This document shows, in pieces, positions 9,156-17,519 of a stretch of 64,000 nt of DNA. The position numbers and the translations under genes are program-made. Below the pieces are notes generated by a model. The model worked only from the letters and a program-made list of their open reading frames with translations. It ran no database searches and had not been told where the DNA came from. The DNA comes from Halomonas halophila (GTDB lineage Bacteria; Pseudomonadota; Gammaproteobacteria; Pseudomonadales; Halomonadaceae): the NCBI RefSeq assembly GCF_030406665.1, contig NZ_CP129121.1, positions 1,302,001 to 1,366,000 of the forward strand, given 5' to 3'. Positions within the stretch are counted from its first letter, which is position 1, and each line of letters opens with the position of its first letter.

Positions 9156-10907
9156 GTGTTGAGCGGGCGAGGGAGGGGCCGGAAGGATGCCGAGACGCCG
9201 CTGGAGAGCTCGCGCCAGGCGTGCCGTGGGTCGTTGCTGTGGGTGGCGGGTTTCAGCCTGTGTCTCAACGTGCTGTTGCTGACGCCCGCGCTGTACATGC
9301 TGCAGGTGTACGACCGTGTGATCACCTCGGGCAGCGAAGCGACCCTGCTGATGCTGACGCTGCTGGCGGTCTTCCTGTTCGTGGTGATCGGCGGGCTGGA
9401 GTGGGTGCGAGCGGGCGTGCTGGTGCGCCTCGCCAATCGCCTCGACGAGCGGGTCGTCGAACCCCTGCACGCGGCGATGTTCCGTCGCGGTCTGCGTCAG
9501 GCGGGCGGGCAGGGGGCCGGGCCGCTGGACGATCTCGCCAGCCTGCGTCAGGGGCTGGCGGGAGGTGCGCTGCTGGCCTTCTTCGATGTGCTCTGGGTGC
9601 CGGTCTATCTGGCCCTGCTGTTCCTGTTCGATCCCTGGTTCGGTGTCTTCGCTGCCGTGGCCGGCCTGTTGCTGCTGGCGCTGGTGGTCACCAGCGAAAA
9701 GGCCACCCGTGGCTGGCTGGAGGGGGCCGAGCAGGAGATGGCGGCCTCCCGTCAGCGGGCGGCGGAGAACCTGCGCAACGCCGAGGCCCTCGAGGCCATG
9801 GGCATGCTGCCGAGCATCGCCGGGCGCTGGCTGTCGCATCATCGCCGCGGGCTGTGGCAGCAGTCGAGGGCCAGCGATCGGGCGGCCATGTTGTCGAGCC
9901 TCACCCGAGCGCTGCGGCTGCTGCTGCAGTCGATGATCCTGGGGCTCGGTGCCTGGCTGGTGCTCGAGGAGCGCATCAGCGCCGGCATGATGATCGCCGG
10001 TTCCATCCTGCTGGGCCGCGTGCTGTCGCCGGTCGATCAGCTGGTCGGCAGCTGGCGCAGCGTTGTCGCGGCCCGGGCCGCCTATCGTCGTCTCGAGGTG
10101 ATCTTCCGCGAGGCGCCGCCGCTCGCGCCTCCCATGTCGCTGCCGGCTCCCCGCGGGCGGCTGACGCTGGAGGGCGTGACCGCCGGGCCGCCGGGCGGAC
10201 GACGGCCCATCCTGGCCGGCATCGATCTCGATATCGCCCCGGGGCAGCAGGTCGGCATCATCGGCCCCAGCGCCGCCGGCAAGTCGACCTTGGCGCGCCT
10301 GGCGCTGGGCGTGTGGCCGGCCCAGGAAGGATGCGTGCGGCTGGACGGCGCCGATATCGCGCGCTGGGATCGCCGTGCCCTGGGGCCACATCTCGGCTAC
10401 CTGCCCCAGGACGTCGAGCTGTTTGCCGGCACCATCGCGGAGAACATCGCCCGCTTCTCAGAGGTCGATGGCGAGCGGGTGATCGCGGCGGCCCGCCGCG
10501 CCGGGGTGCACGACATGATCCTGCGACTGCCCGACGGCTACGACACCTGGCTGGCGCCGGGCGGCGGTCTGCTCTCCGCCGGCCAGCGCCAGCGCATCGG
10601 CCTGGCGCGGGCGCTGCATGGCGATCCGGTGCTGGTGGTGCTCGACGAGCCGAATGCCAACCTGGACCATCGCGGCGAACAGGCCCTGGCCGAGGCCATG
10701 GAGGCCCTGCGGCGGGACGGCGTGACCCTGCTGGTGATCAGTCATCGCAGCGGCGTGCTGAAGCGTGTCGACCGACTGCTGGTGCTGGACGACGGCCGGG
10801 TGTCGCTGTTCGGCCCGCGGGACCGGGTGCTGGAGCGAATGGCGGCCCGGCGACAGGGACGACGCGAAGCGACCACCCAGGGAGGCACCCATGCAGTCGA
10901 CACCTGA
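9156..10907 (+). CDS. type I secretion system permease/ATPase (PrtD/HlyB family)
   Basis: A 583-residue half-size ABC exporter. The transmembrane domain (about residues 28-300) begins LNVLLLTPALYMLQVYDRVI, typical of the PrtD/LapB-like class without a C39 peptidase domain. The ATPase domain has Walker A GPSAAGKST (about residue 370), signature LSAGQRQRIGLARAL, Walker B VLVVLDEPNANLD and an H-loop ISHRS. It would power export of C-terminally signalled RTX proteins, most likely the one encoded divergently. The start is uncertain: GTG at 9156 gives the longest frame, TTG at 9159 is close by, and no in-frame ATG exists upstream. It overlaps the next gene by 17 bases. No TolC-like outer-membrane gene is in the window. 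Confidence 0.9.
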   Translation: MLSGRGRGRKDAETPLESSRQACRGSLLWVAGFSLCLNVLLLTPALYMLQVYDRVITSGSEATLLMLTLLAVFLFVVIGGLEWVRAGVLVRLANRLDERVVEPLHAAMFRRGLRQAGGQGAGPLDDLASLRQGLAGGALLAFFDVLWVPVYLALLFLFDPWFGVFAAVAGLLLLALVVTSEKATRGWLEGAEQEMAASRQRAAENLRNAEALEAMGMLPSIAGRWLSHHRRGLWQQSRASDRAAMLSSLTRALRLLLQSMILGLGAWLVLEERISAGMMIAGSILLGRVLSPVDQLVGSWRSVVAARAAYRRLEVIFREAPPLAPPMSLPAPRGRLTLEGVTAGPPGGRRPILAGIDLDIAPGQQVGIIGPSAAGKSTLARLALGVWPAQEGCVRLDGADIARWDRRALGPHLGYLPQDVELFAGTIAENIARFSEVDGERVIAAARRAGVHDMILRLPDGYDTWLAPGGGLLSAGQRQRIGLARALHGDPVLVVLDEPNANLDHRGEQALAEAMEALRRDGVTLLVISHRSGVLKRVDRLLVLDDGRVSLFGPRDRVLERMAARRQGRREATTQGGTHAVDT

Positions 10908-12204
10908 TGATCCCCGGCCGCCGGTCGACGACCGCCGGCATCGTCTTGCGGGGCTGGCGCTGGTGCTGGTCTGCGTGCTCGGCTTCGGCGGCTGGGCGGT
11001 CTCGGCCGAGCTGGCCGTGTCGGTGATCGCCCCCGGCCGTGTCGAGGTGGCCTCGTTCAAGAAGACGGTGCAGCACCTCGAGGGCGGCATCGTGCGACGC
11101 ATCGCGGTCGAGGAGGGCGATCGCGTCGAGGAAGGGCAGACGCTGCTGGTGCTCGACCCGACCCAGGTCGAGTCGCGGCTGCAGATCGCGCGTTCGCAGT
11201 TCCTGATCAATCGCGCCGCCGAGACCCGGCTGATGGCCGAGCAGGCCGGCGATGAGCGTCTGACGTTTCCCGACGAGCTGGCCGACGCCGACTCGCCGCG
11301 CATCGCGCAGCTCAAGGCGGTGCAGCGCGGGCTCTTCCTGTCGCGGCGCGAGGCCCTGGAGGGAGCGCTGGCATCGCTTGAGGAGCAGAGCGAGCAGCTG
11401 CGTCAGCGCATCGAGGGCCGCGAGGCGATGATCCGGGTCAGCCGCGAGCAGCTCGCCTCGCTGCGTGAGGACGCCGAGGCCTATCGCTCGCTGTTCAAGG
11501 ACGGGCTGGGCGACAATCGCCGGCTGAGAGAGCTGGAGCGCGAGGTGCTTCAGTACCAGGGCGAGATCGAACAGCATCGCACCGAGATCGCGCGGCTGAG
11601 ATCGCAGATCAGCGAGAACGACCTGAAGAAGCGGGTGCGCGTCGAGGAGTTCCGCCAGGAGGTGGGCGAGCGCCTGCGCGAGACCCGGCGCCAGATCGCC
11701 GACGCCGAGGAGCGCATGACCGCGCTGCGCGACCAGCGTCGCCGCACCGTCGTCGAGGCGCCGGCCGCGGGCACCGTGGTCGGCTTGGCGGTGCATACCC
11801 GCGGCGCGGTGATCGAGCCCGGCACCACGCTGCTGGAGATCGTCCCGGGCGGTGGGGATTTCGTGGTCGAGGCCCGGGTCGACGACCGCGACATCGACGG
11901 CGTCTATCCCGGCCAGTCGGCGGAGATCCGCTTCAGTGCCTTCAACCGTCGCCGTTCGAAACTCCTCGACGGCACGGTGCAGCGGGTGTCCGCCGACAGC
12001 TTCACCGACGAGCGCAGCGGCCAGCGCTACTACGAGGTGCGGGTTCGGGTCAGCGAGGCGGAGCGTCAGTCGATGACCGAAGCGATGCGGCTGCAGGCGG
12101 GCATGCCCGCCGAGGTGCGGCTGCAGACCGCTAGTCGCACCTTCGCCAGCTACCTGGCCAAGCCGGTGACCGACATGCTGGCCCGGGCCATGCGGGCCGA
12201 CTGA
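10891..12204 (+). CDS. type I secretion membrane-fusion protein (HlyD family)
   Basis: A 437-residue periplasmic adaptor. One N-terminal membrane span (about residues 22-42) precedes a lipoyl/barrel-sandwich half (VQHLEGGIVRRIAVEEGD), which is the hallmark of HlyD/PrtE/LapC adaptors. A long alpha-helical hairpin covers about residues 95-290. The second lipoyl half and a beta-barrel (VEAPAAGTVVGLAVHTRGAV, ARVDDRDIDGVYPGQSAEIR) complete it. It links the ABC exporter to an outer-membrane channel. ATG at 10891 has GGAGG eight bases upstream and lies inside the end of the exporter gene, so the pair is coupled. Confidence 0.92.
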   Translation: MQSTPDDPRPPVDDRRHRLAGLALVLVCVLGFGGWAVSAELAVSVIAPGRVEVASFKKTVQHLEGGIVRRIAVEEGDRVEEGQTLLVLDPTQVESRLQIARSQFLINRAAETRLMAEQAGDERLTFPDELADADSPRIAQLKAVQRGLFLSRREALEGALASLEEQSEQLRQRIEGREAMIRVSREQLASLREDAEAYRSLFKDGLGDNRRLRELEREVLQYQGEIEQHRTEIARLRSQISENDLKKRVRVEEFRQEVGERLRETRRQIADAEERMTALRDQRRRTVVEAPAAGTVVGLAVHTRGAVIEPGTTLLEIVPGGGDFVVEARVDDRDIDGVYPGQSAEIRFSAFNRRRSKLLDGTVQRVSADSFTDERSGQRYYEVRVRVSEAERQSMTEAMRLQAGMPAEVRLQTASRTFASYLAKPVTDMLARAMRAD

Positions 12205-12229
12205 GCCGGATCGCTTCAGTCCGCCCAGC

Positions 12230-13222
12230 TCAGCCGGCCCGGTCGCCATCAGGCGTGCCGCGGCGTCGAGGCAGGCCGATCATGGCCAGGAACACCGGGG
12301 CGCCGGCCAGCAGGTAGCAGTGGAAGGTGACGAAGCGCCAGATCACGATGGCGGCCCCGGCGGTGGCCTGGCCGACCAGCGGGATCAGCAGCATGCCGGT
12401 GCCGAGTTCGGCGGCGCCGGTGCCGCCGGGCAGCAGGCTCAGCTGGCCGGCCGCCATCGACAGCATCTGCACCAGGAAGGCCCAGCTCCAGGCCACGTCG
12501 GCGCCCAGGCCGGCAAGCGCCAGGTAGAGCAGGCTGTAGCGCGTCAGCCAGTGGGCGGCGCAGCTGGCCATGGTCAGCATCAGCACCGGGCGGGGCAGGG
12601 CCAGGGTGGCGACCAGCGCCTGGCGAAAGCCGAGCAGTCGCCGGGCCAGGCGAGGGCGCCGCTTCCGCGATGCTCCTAGACGGCGCAGCAGCGCCGGCAG
12701 ATGTCGGATCAGCATCGCCCCCGTCGCCAGCAGCAGGAGCAGGGCGACGATGGCGGCGACCAGCAGCCACTGATAGGGCCAGGGCACGGCCGTGGCCAGC
12801 GACACCAGCACCAGGGCGGTCAGCGCGGCCAGGAAGAACAGCAGGTCGCAGCACTGGTCGACCATGAACACCGCCGAGGCCCGGGAGGGGCGCAGCCCGC
12901 GTCGGGCCAGCAGCGCGAGCAGGGTCGGCAGCCCGCCGCTACCGCCCGGGGTGGCGCAGATGGCGAACTCGGTGGCCATCACCATCCCCAGGGCGCCGCG
13001 CTGGCCGAGCGGGCCGGCGTGCCCGGCCAGCAGCAGCCTCAGTCTCAGGGCGTTGAGGTTCCAGCACAGCACCACCAGCGCCAGCATCCCCGCCAGCCTG
13101 CCCGGCGGAAAGTCGCCCAGCGCCGTCAGCGCATCGCGGCCGCCGATCATCAGCGGCACCGCCAGGGCCAGCACCAGCGCCGCGGCCAGCCACCCGCCGT
13201 AGTGTCGGCGACGCTCAGCCAT
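12230..13222 (-). CDS. flippase-like membrane protein (LPG synthase TM / YbhN-AglD family)
   Basis: A 330-residue polytopic membrane protein of the UPF0104 / lysylphosphatidylglycerol synthase TM family, with about eight hydrophobic segments (for example LAGMLALVVLCWNLNALRL) and the family signature region ICATPGGSGGLPTLLALL. Members are thought to move lipid-linked substrates across membranes or to act with glycosyltransferases. It overlaps the upstream glycosyltransferase gene by eight bases, which supports a shared role in a glycolipid or surface polysaccharide. It lacks the cytoplasmic MprF catalytic domain, so it is not an MprF enzyme. Confidence 0.75.
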   Translation of the reverse strand: MAERRRHYGGWLAAALVLALAVPLMIGGRDALTALGDFPPGRLAGMLALVVLCWNLNALRLRLLLAGHAGPLGQRGALGMVMATEFAICATPGGSGGLPTLLALLARRGLRPSRASAVFMVDQCCDLLFFLAALTALVLVSLATAVPWPYQWLLVAAIVALLLLLATGAMLIRHLPALLRRLGASRKRRPRLARRLLGFRQALVATLALPRPVLMLTMASCAAHWLTRYSLLYLALAGLGADVAWSWAFLVQMLSMAAGQLSLLPGGTGAAELGTGMLLIPLVGQATAGAAIVIWRFVTFHCYLLAGAPVFLAMIGLPRRRGTPDGDRAG

Positions 13223-14327
13223 GCCTCAGCGCCGCGCGCTCGCCGGGCATGAGGGTGGCGTAGTAGCCGAGCAGGTCGTCGATCACCAGGTTCCAGTGGA
13301 AGCGACGCTCCACCTGTCGGCGGGCGTGCCGGCCGCCGGCAGCGACGTCGTGGTCGAACAGGGCCTCGACCGCCTCGGCCATGGCGCCGTCGTCGTGGGG
13401 CGTGCACAGGAGCCCGCCGCCCAGCGGCACGTTCTCGATCAGCGCCCCGGCCCGGGCGGCCACCACCGGCAGGCCGCAGGCCATGGCCTCCAGCGCCACC
13501 AGGCCGAAGGTCTCGCGGGTGCCGGCGTGCAGCATGGCGTCGGCGCTGGCCAGCGCCCGGGCCACCTCGCGGCGATCGCAGTAGCGCGAGATGACGGTCA
13601 CGTTGTCGGGCACTCGGGTCGGCATCCCCGGGCCCATCAGCAGCAGGTGATAGGGCTGCCCCAGGCGCCGGAGGGTGCGCAGCAGCACGTCGACGTTCTT
13701 CTCCCTCGAGTAGCGCCCGGCGAAGACCAGCAGCCGGGTGTCGGCGGGCAGCCCCAGCGAGGCCCGCCAGGCCGGATCGGCGCGGTCGGGGTGGAAGGTG
13801 TCGAGGTCGACGCCCAGCGGCTGCACGCGCACGTTCTCCACGCCCCACTCGGCCAGTCGCTCGGCCATGGCCCGGCAGGGCGCCATCACGCCGTCGAAGC
13901 GGCCGTAGAGATCGCGCACGTAGCGCTCCAGGCGCCGGCGCACCGCGCCGCCGAAGCGATCGCCCATCAGCCGCGGCAGGTCGGAGTGGTAGAAGCCGAC
14001 CACCGGCACGCCGAGGCGCTGGCCGGCCTCCAGCGCAGCCCAGGGCGTGACGTAGGGATCGCCGGCCTCGATCAGGTCGGGGGCGAGCTCCAGCAGCCGC
14101 TGGCGCCAGGGGGAGCGGCGCAGCGGGAAGCGGTAGCCCTGGCCCAGCGGCAGGCGCATCGCCGGCAGGGTATGGCAGTCGTCGAGGGCGTCGCGCTCGG
14201 CGCCGGGCACGAGCAGGGTCGAGCGCAGACCGGGAGTCTCGGCGATCCGGCGGTGCTTGGCCTGGAGATAGGTGCGCACGCCGCCGCTCGAGGGGGCGTG
14301 GAACATGGTGACGTCGGCGATATGCAA
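13215..14327 (-). CDS. glycosyltransferase family 4 (GT-B)
   Basis: A 370-residue GT-B enzyme. The N-terminal acceptor domain includes SSGGVRTYLQAKHR. The C-terminal donor domain has LLVFAGRYSREKNVDVLL and the nucleotide-sugar motif E-x7-E in ETFGLVALEAMACGLPVV. It resembles GDP-mannose-type alpha-mannosyltransferases, but the donor cannot be fixed by eye. It is co-transcribed with the overlapping flippase-like gene, suggesting a lipid-linked or surface glycan. A start at 14327 gives MHIADVTMFHAPSSGG, a common GT4 beginning. Confidence 0.85.
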   Translation of the reverse strand: MHIADVTMFHAPSSGGVRTYLQAKHRRIAETPGLRSTLLVPGAERDALDDCHTLPAMRLPLGQGYRFPLRRSPWRQRLLELAPDLIEAGDPYVTPWAALEAGQRLGVPVVGFYHSDLPRLMGDRFGGAVRRRLERYVRDLYGRFDGVMAPCRAMAERLAEWGVENVRVQPLGVDLDTFHPDRADPAWRASLGLPADTRLLVFAGRYSREKNVDVLLRTLRRLGQPYHLLLMGPGMPTRVPDNVTVISRYCDRREVARALASADAMLHAGTRETFGLVALEAMACGLPVVAARAGALIENVPLGGGLLCTPHDDGAMAEAVEALFDHDVAAGGRHARRQVERRFHWNLVIDDLLGYYATLMPGERAALRHG

Positions 14328-14449
14328 AGGGTCCCTCCCGCGCGGGCCGATGGTTCCACCATCACGTTACGCGGGCTTTGCGACAGTTCGACGACATGGG
14401 ATTCGAGGAAAAGTGTCTGCGCTCGTCGACTTTTCGTATGGGGATGAAT

Positions 14450-14481
14450 GTGAAACGGCGGCCCGAGGGCCGCCGTTTCAC
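14450..14481 (-). terminator. rho-independent-like terminator after rnb
   Basis: A 14-bp stem (GTGAAACGGCGGCC paired with GGCCGCCGTTTCAC) with a 4-base loop lies 28 bases past the rnb stop. The stem ends in TTTCAC rather than a free T-run. Confidence 0.7.
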
Positions 14482-14508
14482 GTGCGAGGGATCGCGCGGG
14501 GAGGGCGC

Positions 14509-16449
14509 TTACTCGGCCGGGCGGCCGACCAGCGAGCGGGTCTCCTCGCGGGCCTCGGTCAGGGCCACGCGGATCACGTCGCCGAGCTTGTAGCGCTCGA
14601 CGCCCTCGATCTGGATGCGGCCATCCTTGTCGTCGATCGCCACCTTGTCGCGGTCGCTGTGCATCAGCGGGGCCGGGATGAAGGCGGTGGCGCCGTTGGC
14701 GGTCAGGCGCACGCGCATGCCGCCGCGGTTGATGGCGATGATCTCGGCCTCGAAGCTCTCGTTGGCCTCGGCGGACGGCGTCAGGTAGCGCACGTAGAGC
14801 CAGTCCTTGACGTCGCGCTCGGCCAGGCGGTTGAGGCGGCGGCGCTCGGTGAGCTGCTCGGTGAGTGCCTGGCTGGCCTCGGCCGGGGCCTGCTCGCCCT
14901 TGAGCACGCGCTTGATCAGGCGGTGGTTGACCATGTCGCCGTACTTGCGGATCGGCGAGGTCCAGGTGGCGTAGGCGTCGAGCCCCAGGCCGAAGTGCGG
15001 ACCGGGCTGGGCGGACATGTTGGTGAAGCCCTGGAAGCGGCGCAGACGCGCGTCCAGCCAGGCATCCTCGCGGCCCTCGAGCTCGCGCTTGAGCTCCCTG
15101 TAGCGGGGCAGCTCGGTGAGTGCCTCGAGCTCGACCTGGATCTCCTGGCCGGCCAGGAATTCCTGGGCCGCCTCGGCCTTGTCGGCCTCGAAGGCACGGT
15201 GGACGTTGAAGATGCCGTGGCCCACGTGCTGGCTCAGCAGGTCGGCGCAGCAGGCGTTGGCCGCGATCATCGATTCCTCGATCATGCGGTTGGCGATGCG
15301 GCGCTCCTCGGTGCGGATGCCCAGCACGTTGCCGGCCTCGTCGAGGTCGAACACGTAGTCCGGACGGTCCTTGAACACCAGGGCGTGCTTGGCGCGCCAG
15401 TCGGCGCGGGCCTCGGTCAGCTCGCGCAGCGCCTCGAGCTGCTCGCCGATGGCCTCGGACGGCGCCCAGTCGCCCTGGCCCTCGAGCCAGTCGGAGACGT
15501 TGTCGTAGACCAGTTTGGCGTGGGAGCGCGCGGTGGCGGCGAAGAAGCGGTACTCGCCCAGGCTACCGTCGGCCTCGATGTTCAGCGCGCAGGCCAGCAC
15601 CGGGCGGTCGCGGTCTTCCCACAGCGAGCACAGGTCATCGGCCAGCGCCTCGGGCAGCATGGTGACGTTCTGGCCCGGCAGATAGACGGTGAAGGCGCGG
15701 GTGCGGGCCTCCAGGTCGGCGGCGTGACCTTCCTCGACGTAGGCGGTCGGGTCGGCGATGGCCACGTTCAGGGTCCAGCCGCCGCCCTCGCGACGCTCGA
15801 CGCGCAGGGCGTCGTCCATGTCGCGGGTCTTCTCGCCGTCGATGGTGAAGAACGGCTCGGCGGTCAGATTCTCGCGCTCGAGGCCCTCGTCGCGCAGCGG
15901 CCAGTCGTCGCCAGCGTCCGGGCATTCCTGCTCGAGGGCGTGGCGCGCCAGGGTCACCCGCCAGGGCACCGCCGGGTTGTCGGTCTTGGCCACCAGCTCA
16001 TCGATCTGGGTGAAGAAGCCGCGGTCCTCGGGCTTGAGCGGGTGACGCACCAGGCGCACCACGACCCAGTCACCTTCGCCGAGGCTCGCCTCGTCGAGGC
16101 TGCGCTTGACCCGGGCCTTCAGCGGGGCATTCATCGACGGATGATCGGGGATCACCGACAGGCGCCCGTCGCGCTTCTTCACGCGGGCGATGAAGCGTTC
16201 CATGCCGCTCTCGATCAGAGTGTCCGGCTCCACGGACTTCTTCTCGCCCTCCTCGTGGAGGATGGCTTCGACACGGTCGCCGTGGAGTACCTGCTTCATG
16301 GCGGGGGGGGGCACGAAGTAGGAGTCGCCGTCGTCGGTCTCGAGGAAACCGAAGCCGCGGTCGGTGGCCTTGATGACCCCTTCGACGCGGGGCGTGTTGT
16401 CGCGGATCTGTTGCTTGAGCTGAGCAAGCGCCGAGTTGTTCTGCAGCAT
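14509..16449 (-). CDS. rnb: exoribonuclease II (RNB family)
   Basis: 646 residues, matching RNase II (about 644) rather than the longer RNase R. Order: N-terminal cold-shock OB domain (GVIKATDRGFGFLETDDGDSY), central RNB catalytic domain with the Mg-binding aspartate cluster in IDGEKTRDMDDAL, and a C-terminal S1 domain (GDVIRVALTEA). It degrades single-stranded RNA 3' to 5'. The ATG at 16449 gives the normal N-terminus; the frame continues open far upstream but without homology. A run of nine identical bases (C on the coding strand, 16303-16311) encodes VPPPA near codon 48. Transcription is predicted from the promoter at 16481-16509. Confidence 0.92.
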   Translation of the reverse strand: MLQNNSALAQLKQQIRDNTPRVEGVIKATDRGFGFLETDDGDSYFVPPPAMKQVLHGDRVEAILHEEGEKKSVEPDTLIESGMERFIARVKKRDGRLSVIPDHPSMNAPLKARVKRSLDEASLGEGDWVVVRLVRHPLKPEDRGFFTQIDELVAKTDNPAVPWRVTLARHALEQECPDAGDDWPLRDEGLERENLTAEPFFTIDGEKTRDMDDALRVERREGGGWTLNVAIADPTAYVEEGHAADLEARTRAFTVYLPGQNVTMLPEALADDLCSLWEDRDRPVLACALNIEADGSLGEYRFFAATARSHAKLVYDNVSDWLEGQGDWAPSEAIGEQLEALRELTEARADWRAKHALVFKDRPDYVFDLDEAGNVLGIRTEERRIANRMIEESMIAANACCADLLSQHVGHGIFNVHRAFEADKAEAAQEFLAGQEIQVELEALTELPRYRELKRELEGREDAWLDARLRRFQGFTNMSAQPGPHFGLGLDAYATWTSPIRKYGDMVNHRLIKRVLKGEQAPAEASQALTEQLTERRRLNRLAERDVKDWLYVRYLTPSAEANESFEAEIIAINRGGMRVRLTANGATAFIPAPLMHSDRDKVAIDDKDGRIQIEGVERYKLGDVIRVALTEAREETRSLVGRPAE

Positions 16450-16480
16450 GGTCACGATCGATTGGCGGGATAGGGGGGTC

Positions 16481-16509
16481 ACTATACGGATTCCGCCAGC
16501 CGGCGCCAA
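16481..16509 (-). promoter_or_regulatory. sigma-70-type promoter of rnb
   Basis: On the minus strand, TTGGCG (-35, 16509-16504) and TATAGT (-10, 16486-16481) are separated by 17 bases. The -10 lies about 31 bases upstream of the rnb ATG. Confidence 0.6.
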
Positions 16510-16614
16510 TCGGGCGGCGAGCAATCGTCGCCGGGGGTGTGGCGAGGCCGGATGAGCCCGCGACGCGGAGCCGATAGAATGGGCGCACACTCTTTGCAGC
16601 GGAGGGCGCCGCCC

Positions 16615-17412
16615 ATGTCGGCCCATCTCATCGTCAGCGACCTCGACGGCACCCTGCTTGGCGCGGATCACGCCCTGGCGGACGATACCGTGGCCACCCT
16701 GCGCGCCCTGGCGGCGCGCGGCCACCACATCGCCCTGGCCTCGGGGCGCCACTATCGCGACATCCTGGCGTTTCGCGACCGCCTGGGGGTGGACGCCCAC
16801 ATCATCAGCACCAACGGCGCCTACACCCACGCGCCCGACGACAGCCTGCTCGAGGCGCGCCACGTGCCGGCCGAGCTGGCCCGGGAGCTGATCGACCTGC
16901 CGCGCCCCGACGCCGTGCGCCTGAACCTCTATCACGACGACGAGTGGGTGATCGACGCCGAGGCGCCGACGCTGCTGGCGCTGCATGCCCACACCGGCTT
17001 TGGCTACCGAGTGGTGGCGCCGGAGCGGCTGGCCGCCGAGGGCGTCGGCAAGGTGCTCTACATCGGCGAGCCCGGGCACCTGGCCGAGCTCGAGGGTGAG
17101 GTGCGTCGCCGCGCCGGCGAGCGGCTGCACGTGACCTATTCGATGGGCAACTCGCTGGAGATCATGGCCGAGGGCGTCAACAAGGGCACCGCGCTGACGG
17201 CGCTGCTCGGCCGGCTCGATCTCCCCGCCGAGCGCTGCCTGGCGTTCGGCGACAACCTCAACGACACCGAGATGCTGGCGCTGGCCGGCGAGGCCCACAT
17301 CATGGCCAACGGCCATCCCGAGCTGGACGCGCGCCTGCCCGGGGCGCGTCGCATCGGCCATCACGACGAGGCGGCCGTGGCGCGCCATCTGGCCGAGCGC
17401 TTCGCCCTCTAG
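16615..17412 (+). CDS. Cof-type HAD-IIB phosphatase
   Basis: A 265-residue HAD hydrolase. Motif I is VSDLDGTLLGAD with the nucleophilic Asp, motif II is ALASGRH, and motifs III/IV are NKGTALTALL and FGDNLNDTEML. The insertion between motifs II and III is the C2B cap typical of YidA/Cof proteins, which act on sugar phosphates or flavin phosphates. ATG at 16615 follows GGAGG; a frame open further upstream lacks this site. A possible -10 (TAGAAT, 16575-16580) lies 34 bases before it. The next gene, a sugar isomerase, is co-directional 107 bases downstream, so a sugar-phosphate substrate is plausible but unproven. Confidence 0.88.
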   Translation: MSAHLIVSDLDGTLLGADHALADDTVATLRALAARGHHIALASGRHYRDILAFRDRLGVDAHIISTNGAYTHAPDDSLLEARHVPAELARELIDLPRPDAVRLNLYHDDEWVIDAEAPTLLALHAHTGFGYRVVAPERLAAEGVGKVLYIGEPGHLAELEGEVRRRAGERLHVTYSMGNSLEIMAEGVNKGTALTALLGRLDLPAERCLAFGDNLNDTEMLALAGEAHIMANGHPELDARLPGARRIGHHDEAAVARHLAERFAL

Positions 17413-17519
17413 GCGGGGGCAGGAGAACGAACGAGAGAGACAGGGCGTTGCCACCATGGTGGTATCGCCCGTCTCGCGCCGGGCGGCCATCCTTGAGGAA
17501 CACGTCGTCGGGAGGCGCC

